A stretch of DNA of 64,000 nt, from contig JADIYW010000010.1 in assembly GCA_016705125.1 (NCBI GenBank), forward strand, positions 1-64,000. Reading direction: 5' to 3'. Positions 1 to 8,343 of this stretch are shown piece after piece. A program made the position numbers and the translations under genes. How positions within the stretch are numbered: position 1 is the stretch's first letter; each line of letters opens with the position of its first letter. Below the pieces are notes generated by a model. It was not told the DNA's origin and ran no database searches. It worked only from the letters and a program-made list of their open reading frames with translations. This DNA is from Bacteroidota bacterium. GTDB lineage: Bacteria > Bacteroidota > Bacteroidia > Chitinophagales > JADIYW01.

Positions 1-855
1 ATATCTTTCTTTGCCATTTCTGGTCTGTTTGGCTAATTCAAATGGAATACCACCAATAATAAAACAAGTATTGCTTAATGCACTTGGCACTTTTTGTGCT
101 TGTGTTTTTACCTGACTAAGTGCTATACTTTCATCTAATTTTTCAAAAAATTTGCTGCCCGGTGCTTCTATTCCAGTAGTAACGCCATTTTGAATCCATG
201 ATATTTTTGTATTTCCCGACCCTATATCGGTAACAAATGCCTTGTTGGCATATTCACTTGGCAACACACATTTCAGAGCCAATTTGCCTTCTTGTTCAGG
301 CGTTACTTCATTTACTACAAACCCTAGTGATTTTAAATTAGTAATTATTTTACCTGTAACTTCCGCTTTTTTAGCGCCCGAACTTATTACAAAATGGATG
401 TTTTTACCACTTACACCAAAAGCCAACATATCTGCAATATAATTTTCAAACCTGTTCTAATATCGTCGTCGGTGTATATTTTCATAAACTAAACTTGCGC
501 CATAATCTGCTTTTTCGAGCTTCCAATTTTTTTGTGCATCTATATTTACAATAAACGAGTTGAATCCTGTTGCACCTAATTCAACAACGCCTTTTAATTT
601 TCCATTGACAGGCACTGTGGGTGTAAAATTAAATGGAGTGCTTGTGCCTTCAGATGCTTCTGATACATTTGTGGTTTCAGTTGCTTCCGAAACGTTATTA
701 TTATTGGTTGTAGCTTCATTATTATCATCTGAAATTTGTTCAGTTGGACTGCCAGCACCCATTTTAGGTGCTACAAATTTTCGATATCCCAAAAATGCCA
801 ATCCAAGGATTAAGGCTACTATTACAATTCGTGCAAATGGTGTTAAACGATTCAT
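1..855 (-). CDS. Membrane-anchored actin-fold (ASKHA/Ppx-like) protein, frameshifted and cut by window start
   Basis: Starts at 855 with one N-terminal membrane helix (residues about 7-25), then a low-complexity Asn/Glu/Thr/Ser linker (about 40-70), then a domain with the feel of an actin/hexokinase/Ppx-GppA fold: a first strand around GVVELGATGFNSF and, after the frameshift, a second signature FVTDIGSGNTKISWI. The first frame stops at 457 after YENIHRRRY. Dropping one A from the AAAA run near 470 restores YEIYTDDDIRTGF and an open frame to base 1. So either one homopolymer base is wrong or the gene is newly broken. The 3' end lies outside the window. The fold assignment is my inference from two motifs; the exact function is unknown. 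Confidence 0.55.
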
Positions 856-998
856 TTCTTAAAATTTTATAAGGTGAAGATAAGTGTTTTTTTTTAAATC
901 AGAAACTCAAAAACTCAAAATAAATAAAGAAAATACAATTTCTGAATGGATTAAAATGGAGAAATATTTTCTTAATTATTTTGATTTAGATTCATTTT

Positions 999-1083
999 AT
1001 CAAATAACCATCAAATAATAAACAATTGATTGTCAATGTTTTAAAATTTAAAACAATCATTCTATCAAATAACCATCAAATAA
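999..1083. repeat. Direct repeat pair (20 bp) in intergenic region
   Basis: The sequence ATCAAATAACCATCAAATAA occurs at 999-1018 and again at 1064-1083, 65 bases apart, just beyond the 3' end of the AlbA_2 gene. Each copy itself contains ATCAAATAA twice. Between them, TGATTGT (1027-1033) and ACAATCA (1053-1059) are complementary, as are GTTTTAAA (1038-1045) and TTTAAAAC (1047-1054), so a weak AT-rich hairpin could form. It may serve as a terminator for the leftward gene. Confidence 0.6.
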
Positions 1084-1087
1084 GAAT

Positions 1088-2551
1088 CTAGGCCCAAAAT
1101 GGCACATAGTTTCGATGTTTTCGTGATTTATTTTCAGGGTCATCTTCTTTTATCATACTTGCTTCAAAGGTGTCTTTAATTATTCGTGAGGCTATAGCAG
1201 CATTTTGATTTTCAATCTGAAATCTTTCTCTTAAACTTTGATTGGTCATTTTTTCATTTGACACCCACTTTAAGCAAGCGTGTTGATAACAAGCTCTTAT
1301 TTTTTCTTTTTTATCTAAATCATTTATTTTTTTATAGCTATACAAAGTAACTCTAGTCCTATTTTCATCAGTTATTACATTTATTGGTGGAAGTTGAAAT
1401 AATTCGTTGTAAAATATTACTTTATCTAACCCACTACCTTTTTCTTCACAGAATCCCATTCTCCTCATTAAATCAGCCATTTTTTCATTTCTTGAAATGT
1501 AGGAATCAATAAATCTATCGGGTGTTATAAGTGGATTTCCAGGATTTGAAATTTCAATCCTGTCACTAAATACTTCTATCATAGGAAAGCCTTTAACGGA
1601 TAAATCTTGATGTATTAACGCATTAGCTACTAATTCTCTTATGGCTATTTCTGGATATATTCTCGATTCTTTTCTTAAAACTTTGCCAATTTCTTCATTT
1701 GCAGGCAATTGACTGTTAATCCAATCTATCAAACCCAAAAAACCAAGGGTATACCCTTTTGTCCCAATTTGATCACGTATAGTTTCTACTTTGTTTTTGC
1801 CTTTATAAATAATTACTCGTACTGATTTCCGTTGAACGGACTCAAATTCAGAAAGATTTTTAGCAAATAAAATTGCTCCAAGATTAGTAATAGCATATCC
1901 TTGCGATTTTATTAGTAGATTTTCATCCATAAATTTATCAACCACGCCCTTTTGATTTGATGGATATGGGATTTTCATTAAATCAAAATATGTTTCGGTA
2001 CTTAATAAGCGGATTACATCAGAAGCAGTAAGATTATCTTTTGCAATTTCAAGCTCATAAGGTTTGGCTGTCTTACGCCAAATTTTGCGCTCTTTCTCTG
2101 GGAAATCAGATAATTTTCTTGTAATGCTACCTATACGAATATAGGCAGTATGAGAAAAATCGACTGGTTTGTTTTGCGCAGATGGGATTACAAATAAAGC
2201 AATATTCTTTTGTGAATCAAATGCAAATTCGTAAATTCTAAAATCAATTCGAGGGTTTAGCCTTTGAGCTAGCCAATGTTCTAACTCTTCATTCCCTTTT
2301 TTTTGACTTTTTGGCTTAAAAGTAGTACCTTCAATAATATGTGTTTCATCTTCAATACCAAATACCAAATAACCAAAATCTTGATTATGAATAGCTGCTC
2401 CATTTGCTAAAGCCGAAATTCGTTCTCCTATTTCTTGCTCAGAATGAAAATTCAATTTGAATTCCACCCATTCACTTTCCTTAGGTTGTTTAATCAAGTC
2501 CTTGATTAATTCTAAGAGTTGTTGTTCACTCATATTTATTTGATATTTCAA
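1088..2551 (-). CDS. AlbA_2 (Schlafen-like) DNA-binding domain and GHKL ATP-binding transcriptional regulator
   Basis: The N-terminal part (about residues 15-145) is an AlbA_2/Schlafen-type domain: ESEWVEFKLNF at 26-36, then IGERISALANG and GYLVFGIED. The C-terminal half carries a GHKL-type ATP-binding region (HATPase_c_4) with an N-box-like RELVANALIHQDL at 305-317, ISNPG at 334-338 and GSGLDKV at 372-378. This two-domain layout is common in RecG-like putative regulators of Bacteroidota accessory DNA; there is no helicase domain. The start could be Met1 or Met7 (MSEQQ). It stands alone, with about 230 bases of AT-rich DNA downstream. The target is unknown; a regulatory or defence role is inference from the family. 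Confidence 0.85.
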   Translation of the reverse strand: MKYQINMSEQQLLELIKDLIKQPKESEWVEFKLNFHSEQEIGERISALANGAAIHNQDFGYLVFGIEDETHIIEGTTFKPKSQKKGNEELEHWLAQRLNPRIDFRIYEFAFDSQKNIALFVIPSAQNKPVDFSHTAYIRIGSITRKLSDFPEKERKIWRKTAKPYELEIAKDNLTASDVIRLLSTETYFDLMKIPYPSNQKGVVDKFMDENLLIKSQGYAITNLGAILFAKNLSEFESVQRKSVRVIIYKGKNKVETIRDQIGTKGYTLGFLGLIDWINSQLPANEEIGKVLRKESRIYPEIAIRELVANALIHQDLSVKGFPMIEVFSDRIEISNPGNPLITPDRFIDSYISRNEKMADLMRRMGFCEEKGSGLDKVIFYNELFQLPPINVITDENRTRVTLYSYKKINDLDKKEKIRACYQHACLKWVSNEKMTNQSLRERFQIENQNAAIASRIIKDTFEASMIKEDDPENKSRKHRNYVPFWA

Positions 2552-2641
2552 TAATTTGTTTTGTAAAGATAGTGTTTTATTATATAAAGATTTTTAACTT
2601 TTAAACGGACTTGACTATTTCAAAGGTCAATTTCTCCATTA

Positions 2642-3217
2642 TCATTTCCCACTTACTTTTTTGGGATTATCAGATATAAAAGCATTCCATGAATTGTATT
2701 TTTTGCCACTCGATGCCACGCTGTACTGACAAAAGTGATGACAAATGGCCACTGCCAAACCGTCGGTGGCATCTAATTGCTTGGGTAATGCATCGGTTTT
2801 TAAAATGTGCCCTAACATAGCCGCCACTTGCTCTTTAGCCGCATTTCCGTTGCCTGTTACCGATTGTTTTACCTTTTTTGGCGAATATTCAAATATATCA
2901 ACGCCTTTATTGAGTGCCGCCGCAATTGCCATGCCTTGGGCTCTGCCTAGTTTTAACATGGATTGAACATTTTTGGCAAAAAATGGTGCTTCTATGGCCA
3001 AAGCAATGGGTTGGTAAGTATCAATCAGCGTGCTTACTTTTTTAAAAATAATTTCCATCCGTTGGAAACTATCTTCATATTTATCTAAATGCAAAGAACC
3101 TATATGTAGCAGCTCGAGGCTGGTTCGACTACTTAAAATTACGCCATATCCGGTGACATTGCTGCCTGGGTCGATTCCTAGAATTATATTTTTTTGTGTA
3201 GTAGCTTTAGAATTCAT
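2642..3217 (-). CDS. ruvC: Crossover junction endodeoxyribonuclease RuvC
   Basis: RuvC resolves Holliday junctions as a dimer with RuvAB. From the Met at 3217 the protein is 191 residues, close to the family length; an upstream in-frame Met at 3253 would add 12 atypical residues and overlap the divergent gene. The RNase H-like fold and metal ligands are visible: D16 in GIDPG, E76 in IEAPFF, and D149/D152 in LDATDGLAVA. The Gly-rich GNGNAAKEQV segment at 122-131 is also typical. The start codon lies 16 bases from that of the divergently transcribed membrane protein at 3234, so both promoters must overlap the neighbouring gene's 5' end. Confidence 0.96.
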   Translation of the reverse strand: MNSKATTQKNIILGIDPGSNVTGYGVILSSRTSLELLHIGSLHLDKYEDSFQRMEIIFKKVSTLIDTYQPIALAIEAPFFAKNVQSMLKLGRAQGMAIAAALNKGVDIFEYSPKKVKQSVTGNGNAAKEQVAAMLGHILKTDALPKQLDATDGLAVAICHHFCQYSVASSGKKYNSWNAFISDNPKKVSGK

Positions 3218-3233
3218 TATATTTGAACCGTTT

Positions 3234-4200
3234 ATGAAATCAATCCAGAACAATAAATGGCTGAATTACGGAATAAAGGTAGCTATTTTTATAGCATTAG
3301 GAATGGTATTGTATCACCAAGTGTTTAAAAACAAGCTTTATGGTGAAATATTAGATACGCTTCATCTCAATCTTAGTCGACAAAATATATTAAGGATCGT
3401 TTTTGTTTTTATTTTAATGGGTCTAAATTGGTTTATTGAAATATTAAAATGGAAAATACTTGTTGGAAAAATAAGAAAAATATCGTGGTTGAAGGCAATA
3501 AAGGGTATTTTATTTGGCATTACTTTCTCCTTGTTTACACCCAATAGAATTGGAGAATTTGGTGGGCGTGTTTTGGCATTTAAAGCAAATCGCTTGCCTG
3601 CATTTGTGGCTACATTAGTAGGTAGTTTTAGTCAAATAGTGATGAACCTTTCGATGGGTTCAACGGCATTGGTATTGTATTTATTGTGTTTTTCAGAAAT
3701 GGATTTTTTCATAAAAGCAGTATTTTTTTTCTTTTATATCTTATTGGTTTTCAGTATTTCCATTATTTATTACAATTTAGAATTGGTGAATGGAATATTG
3801 TTAAAAATTCCATTTTTGAATAAATTAAAATCTCATTTTGAAATCATAAAGTCATACGACGATACAACACTTTTTTATTTACAAATGCTGAGTGGCTTGC
3901 GATACTTAATATATAGTATTCAATATTTGATGCTCATACATTTTTTGGAGTAGAGATTGGAAATGCTGACGGTTTAATTCTGGTTTCCTGTATCTTTTTG
4001 TCCAAACGATTTTACCATCATTGGCGATTTTAGATATTGCATTTAGAACCGCCATCGCTATCTTTTTTCTCGAAAATTTCACCAATTCAGAATTAGGTGT
4101 TGGTATAGCTACATTCAGTTTGTGGGTAATCAATTTAATTATTCCTGGCATCTTTGGTGCCTTTGCAGCTTGGCAATTTAAATTTGTAGAGGAGGAATAA
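3234..4200 (+). CDS. Lysylphosphatidylglycerol synthase TM-like (UPF0104) membrane protein, two frameshifts
   Basis: A hydrophobic protein with about eight membrane spans. FSLFTPNRIGEFGGRV is a hallmark of the UPF0104/AglD/flippase-like family related to the transmembrane part of MprF. The first frame stops at 3953. Adding one T to the T run near 3943 gives LIHFFGVEIGNADGLILVSCIFLSK, and adding one A to the AAA near 4007 then gives TILPSLAILDIAFRT and an open frame to the stop at 4200, matching the usual C-terminus of the family. Both breaks are in homopolymers, so sequencing error is a fair explanation. It is divergent from ruvC. The substrate is unknown. Confidence 0.75.
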
Positions 4201-4204
4201 ATAC

Positions 4205-4233
4205 TTGCATTCAAAATAATTTATTTATATTTC
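4205..4233 (+). promoter_or_regulatory. Putative Bacteroidota promoter for the POT transporter
   Basis: TTG at 4205-4207, an 18-base spacer, and TATATTTC at 4226-4233 fit the Bacteroidota -33/-7 form (TTG, TAnnTTTG) with one mismatch at the last base. It lies 18 bases before the ATG at 4252. It partly follows the stop of the previous gene at 4200. Confidence 0.4.
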
Positions 4234-4251
4234 GAAACCTAAAAAAAAAGT

Positions 4252-5793
4252 ATGTCAGAAATAAATTCAAGTTTAGATGAAAATCTATTAAATTCTAAAG
4301 ATGAAAATCTATTAAATTCAAAAGAGGAAACCTATTTTTCAGATGGAATAACGGGTCATCCCAAGCAATTATATTTATTGTTTTTTACCGAAATGTGGGA
4401 GCGATTTAGTTTTTATGGAATGCGCGCTTTGTTGATTTTATTTATGGTAGGGCAATTAAAATTTAATGACACCAAGGCGAATTTAATTTATGGAGCCTAC
4501 AATGCATTGGTTTATTTAATGCCTCTTTTTGGAGGTATTTTGGCTGATAAAATATTAGGATATAAACGTGCTCTTTATTTAGGAGGTATTTTAATGGCAA
4601 TTGGTCATTTGGTATTGGCAATTCCTACTGAAAACTCTTTTTATTGGGGAATGGCTTTTTTAATTTCAGGAAATGGTTTTTTTAAACCAAATATATCTAC
4701 AATGGTAGGTAAATTATATCGACCTGGCGACCCAAGAAGAGATGGTGGTTTTTCGATTTTTTATATGGGTGTTAATTTAGGTGCAGCTATAGGTGGATTA
4801 TTATGCGGATATGTAGGTCAACAAATTAATTGGCATTATGGGTTTGGACTTGCAGGTATATTTATGATTCTGGGTTTAATCGTTTTTGTGCTTGGTCAAA
4901 GTAAATTGGGCAATATTGGTTTACCACCAACTTCGAAATTTAATAACGGAAATAAAATTACACCTATACAAGGTATTGTAATTATTGGTTCATTTTTGCT
5001 TGTTCCTTTCTTTATTTTAATCCTTCGAAATTATGAATGGATGGGTTACATAATGATTCCTTTTTGTGTTATTGCAACCGTTGGTATTTTGGTTTTGGCG
5101 TTTATGCAAGACAAGATTTCAAGAGACAAGATGCTGACCGCAATTATTCTAATCGTTTTGTCTTCTTTCTTCTGGGCCTTTTATGAGCAAGGAGGAGGGT
5201 CGTTAAACCTTTATGCTGCTCGAAATGTAAATATGTTGGGCATGTCGAGTGCGGCATTAAATAATTTTATCAATCCATTTTATATCATATTATTAGGTTT
5301 TCCAATGGCTGCATTTTGGCTTTGGTTGAATAAAAATGGGAAAGAGCCTTCTACTCCTTTTAAATTTGCAATGGCATTCGTGCTTTTAGGAATTGGATTT
5401 TATGTATTTGTATTTGGAGGGATATTATCCAAAGCAACGGGAATGGTTTCCTTGTTTTGGTTTGCCCTAGGTTATTTAATTATAACACTCGGAGAACTCT
5501 GTTTGTCGCCAATTGGATTATCAATGATTACTAAATTATCGCCTTCAAAATTTGGAGGTTTAATGATGGGCTATTGGTTCCTGGCTTCTGCAATGGGACA
5601 GTTTTTGGCAGGTTGGATAGGTACACTAATGGCTTTACCTTCTGAAGGTGGCGAAAATACGCTCTCGGCTATAGAATCTTTGCCAATTTATTCTGGCGTT
5701 TTTACAAAAATCACTTTGGCTTCATTTGTGTTTGCGTTTATCCTTTTCGGAATAGGATCACAACTTAAAAAGTGGATGCACGAAAGCAAATAA
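4252..5793 (+). CDS. POT/PTR2 family peptide MFS transporter
   Basis: 513 residues with about 12-14 membrane segments. The proton-coupled oligopeptide transporter signature is clear: E47-MWERF at 47-52 followed by FYGMRALLILFM, then FFKPNISTMVG and GFSIFYMGVNLGAAIGG, and FWAFYEQGGGSLNLYA in the second half. Such proteins import di- and tripeptides with protons across the inner membrane. The N-terminus is odd: a 24-base unit is tandemly duplicated at 4276-4299 and 4300-4323, giving DENLLNSK twice before the first helix. It precedes lysA but is separated from it by about 93 bases with its own -7 box, so cotranscription is not obvious. Confidence 0.95.
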   Translation: MSEINSSLDENLLNSKDENLLNSKEETYFSDGITGHPKQLYLLFFTEMWERFSFYGMRALLILFMVGQLKFNDTKANLIYGAYNALVYLMPLFGGILADKILGYKRALYLGGILMAIGHLVLAIPTENSFYWGMAFLISGNGFFKPNISTMVGKLYRPGDPRRDGGFSIFYMGVNLGAAIGGLLCGYVGQQINWHYGFGLAGIFMILGLIVFVLGQSKLGNIGLPPTSKFNNGNKITPIQGIVIIGSFLLVPFFILILRNYEWMGYIMIPFCVIATVGILVLAFMQDKISRDKMLTAIILIVLSSFFWAFYEQGGGSLNLYAARNVNMLGMSSAALNNFINPFYIILLGFPMAAFWLWLNKNGKEPSTPFKFAMAFVLLGIGFYVFVFGGILSKATGMVSLFWFALGYLIITLGELCLSPIGLSMITKLSPSKFGGLMMGYWFLASAMGQFLAGWIGTLMALPSEGGENTLSAIESLPIYSGVFTKITLASFVFAFILFGIGSQLKKWMHESK

Positions 5794-5860
5794 AAATGAA
5801 ATATTTCTGGGTTCTATTTCTATTAATTTTTTAATAAAATACCAATCCAAACTAAGTACT

Positions 5861-5868
5861 TACTTTTG
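5861..5868 (+). promoter_or_regulatory. Putative -7 promoter element for lysA
   Basis: TACTTTTG matches the Bacteroidota -7 consensus TAnnTTTG and lies 18 bases before the lysA ATG. I do not see a clear TTG at -33. Confidence 0.35.
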
Positions 5869-5886
5869 TAAAAACAATAAACAATA

Positions 5887-7119
5887 ATGGAATTAATTAA
5901 TGACCAATACTCAATAGGTGGAATTTCGCTGATAGATTTGTGTAAAGAATTTGGAACGCCTATTTATGTATATGACAGTGCTAAAATTGCAGCCCAATAT
6001 AATCGACTTAAAGATGCTTTTTCAGATACTAAAGTACAAATAAACTATGCCTGCAAGGCACTGAGCAATATCAATATTATGAAACTAATGGGCACTTTAG
6101 GTGCTCATATTGATACCGTTTCCATTCAAGAAGTACAATTGGCTTTGAAAGCGGGATTTGAACCCGAAAACATTCTTTATACTCCAAACTGTGTAAATAT
6201 TGACGAAATAAAAAAGGCAGTAGGTTTTGGTGTTGGTATTAACATAGATAATTTGTCTATTTTAGAACAATTCGGTCATGAATACGGAAATACATATCCT
6301 GTTTGTATTCGATTGAACCCGCATATAATGGCAGGCGGAAATACCAAAATATCAACTGGTCATATCGATAGCAAATTTGGCATATCTATTTATCAATTGA
6401 GACATTTGCAAAGAGTAATTGCTACTTATAAAATAAAGGTTCATGGCCTACACATGCATACTGGAAGTGATATCTTAGATACCGACGTATTCTTGAGAGG
6501 TGCTGAAATTATGTTTGAAAATGCCATCCAATTCCCCGATTTAGATTTTATCGATTTCGGCAGTGGGTTTAAGGTAAAATATAGCCCCGACGACAATACA
6601 ACTGATATTGAAGGTTTGGGTAAAGAATTGTCAAAAAGATTCAATGATTTTTGCAAGGCTTACGGAAAATCGCTTACGCTTGTTTTCGAGCCTGGCAAAT
6701 ATTTAGTTAGCGAATCTGGTTACTTATTGGTTCGGTCAAATGTAATTAAGCAAACTATGTCTACTGTTTTTGTAGGGGTTGATAGTGGTCAGAATCATTT
6801 AATTCGGCCAATGTTTTATGATGCTTACCACCATATTACCAATATTTCCAATCCTAATGGCATCACGCGCATTTATACGGTGGTGGGTTATATTTGCGAA
6901 ACCGATACTTTTGGTTGGGATCGTAAATTAAACGAAGTTAGGGAAGGCGATATATTGGCATTACACAATGCAGGCGCTTATGGTTTTTCGATGTCAAGTA
7001 ATTATAATTCGAGGTATCGTCCTGCCGAAATTTTAATACATGAAGGAAAAGCACATCTAATTAGAAGAAGAGAAACTCTTGAAGATTTATTAGCTACCAC
7101 GGTGGAGATGGATTTTTAG
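5887..7119 (+). CDS. lysA: Diaminopimelate decarboxylase
   Basis: PLP-dependent, alanine-racemase-fold decarboxylase that converts meso-diaminopimelate to L-lysine, the last step of lysine synthesis. 410 residues, full length. K57 in NYACKAL is the PLP lysine; HMHTGS at 189-194, the phosphate-binding GSG at 225-227, EPGKY at 268-272, the second-subunit CETD at 337-340 (Cys337 is the usual active-site cysteine) and the Y365 region AYGFSMSSNYN are all present. dapD, an earlier step of the same pathway, is in this window at 44454-45281. The start at 5887 follows a purine-rich stretch and fits the family N-terminus. Confidence 0.95.
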   Translation: MELINDQYSIGGISLIDLCKEFGTPIYVYDSAKIAAQYNRLKDAFSDTKVQINYACKALSNINIMKLMGTLGAHIDTVSIQEVQLALKAGFEPENILYTPNCVNIDEIKKAVGFGVGINIDNLSILEQFGHEYGNTYPVCIRLNPHIMAGGNTKISTGHIDSKFGISIYQLRHLQRVIATYKIKVHGLHMHTGSDILDTDVFLRGAEIMFENAIQFPDLDFIDFGSGFKVKYSPDDNTTDIEGLGKELSKRFNDFCKAYGKSLTLVFEPGKYLVSESGYLLVRSNVIKQTMSTVFVGVDSGQNHLIRPMFYDAYHHITNISNPNGITRIYTVVGYICETDTFGWDRKLNEVREGDILALHNAGAYGFSMSSNYNSRYRPAEILIHEGKAHLIRRRETLEDLLATTVEMDF

Positions 7120-7178
7120 AGTTTTTGGGATTGTTTTCTGATTAATGTATTCAATAATTATTTAATTTTTTCTCTGGT

Positions 7179-7535
7179 TTATTTTTCATTAAATCTCATT
7201 TCTAGCAAATTAATTTTGTCTTTTAATGTTTTAATCAATTCATCTTTTAGTTCCAATTCCTTTGAAAGATTGTTGTGATTTAGCGTACTATAATAGAAAT
7301 TGCCTGATTGGTTACATTGATTAAATATTTGTTGTTCATCAAATGTTAATAGCCAAATAGGGTCAACTTCAAAAACAGCGGCAATATTTTCAATTCTTTT
7401 TATGTCAATTTTAACCTTATTTCCTTCCAATAAACTGTATTGCTTTTGTGATAAAAATAATTTATCAGCCATATAATCCTGAGAAAGTCCTTTTAATTCT
7501 CTAATTTTTCTTATTTTATTACCTAAATCAACCAT
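7179..7535 (-). CDS. XRE-family helix-turn-helix regulator
   Basis: 118 residues. An HTH_3/Cro-CI type domain covers about residues 5-62 (IRKIRELKGLSQDYMADKL, then SQKQYSLLEG as recognition helix region). The C-terminal part (about 88-118) is a predicted coiled coil, KELELKDELIKTLKDKINLLE, which would dimerise it. The start codon overlaps an inverted repeat (7535-7558) that could be its own operator. The gene is divergent from the beta-barrel gene at 7636. The target is not known. Confidence 0.85.
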   Translation of the reverse strand: MVDLGNKIRKIRELKGLSQDYMADKLFLSQKQYSLLEGNKVKIDIKRIENIAAVFEVDPIWLLTFDEQQIFNQCNQSGNFYYSTLNHNNLSKELELKDELIKTLKDKINLLEMRFNEK

Positions 7536-7574
7536 TTTAGTATATTTTATGGCTAAAATAGTATAATTTACTAT
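7535..7574. promoter_or_regulatory. Inverted repeats between divergent genes (candidate operator)
   Basis: TTTTAG at 7535-7540 and CTAAAA at 7553-7558 form a dyad with a 12-base spacer. Next to it, ATAGTA at 7558-7563 and TACTAT at 7569-7574 form a tighter dyad. The two touch each other and sit at the start of the XRE gene, where an autoregulator would bind. A TAATTTTG -7-like box for the rightward gene is at 7607-7614. Confidence 0.4.
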
Positions 7575-7635
7575 AAAAAGGTATAGATAAAATTTAAAAT
7601 ATTATTTAATTTTGTCATTAATAAAAACCAAAAAC

Positions 7636-8259
7636 ATGAAACCTAAAATTTTTATTTATTTTTTTATTTATTTTTTTGCAATTTCTGCTCAGGCTCAAGA
7701 TGTAGAGTCAAATAAACAAGAACAAAACAAATTCAAAAATAATTTTAATATTAATTACGGATTATTAAGTAATCAGCAATTCTTGTTTTTGCTTTCTTCA
7801 GTATATCAATCTGCCTTTTCAAATATTAATGAAGATAATTATGATCAAAGAATAAAATCAATTGGTTCAATTGGATTAAAATATGACTATCAAATTAATA
7901 AAACTTTTTTAGTTGGGATGGATTATAATAATACCTATATTAAATCAACATTTAATTCTAAGAATCCTTTATACTCTTCCTTCGTAATAAAATCAAAAGT
8001 AAATTTTTTAGGAATAAACTCAAGTGCTAAATATTTTCATAAAAATCAGTTACACCTATATTCAGGCGTGGCACTTGGAGTTGGAATTTATTCAGGAAAA
8101 GAAATTAAAGACAGCCATATTGAAAAATATAGGGGAACTCGATTTGCTTGGCATGCTAATCTTTTTGGATTAAGATATGGTGATAGAGTTGGGGGTTTTG
8201 TAGAGTTAGGTGTTGGGTATAAAGGCATCATGAACGTTGGAGTTGTAGGCTCGTTTTAA
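7636..8259 (+). CDS. Secreted outer-membrane beta-barrel-like protein
   Basis: From the Met at 7636 the protein has a signal peptide: Lys-rich start, a Phe/Ile-rich core and an SAQAQ cleavage region near residue 20. The remaining about 185 residues alternate polar and hydrophobic residues in strand-like segments (GLKYDYQINKTFLVGMDYN, LHLYSGVALGVGIY, GGFVELGVGYKGIMNVGVVGSF) and end in Phe, as expected of a small outer-membrane beta-barrel of the porin/OmpW-like type. An upstream in-frame Met at 7612 would precede the signal peptide with unrelated residues. The function is unknown. Confidence 0.7.
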   Translation: MKPKIFIYFFIYFFAISAQAQDVESNKQEQNKFKNNFNINYGLLSNQQFLFLLSSVYQSAFSNINEDNYDQRIKSIGSIGLKYDYQINKTFLVGMDYNNTYIKSTFNSKNPLYSSFVIKSKVNFLGINSSAKYFHKNQLHLYSGVALGVGIYSGKEIKDSHIEKYRGTRFAWHANLFGLRYGDRVGGFVELGVGYKGIMNVGVVGSF

Positions 8260-8343
8260 CAATTAATCAATAATTTTTATTTTTCTAATTGCTTGCATTT
8301 ATGCATGTTGGGAAAGATATATAACCTTTTAAATCAAATTATT

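Noticed and set aside
560..862. Plus-strand open frame of 100 codons at the left end
   Set aside because: Antisense to a coding frame with a membrane helix and linker; no start context or family similarity.
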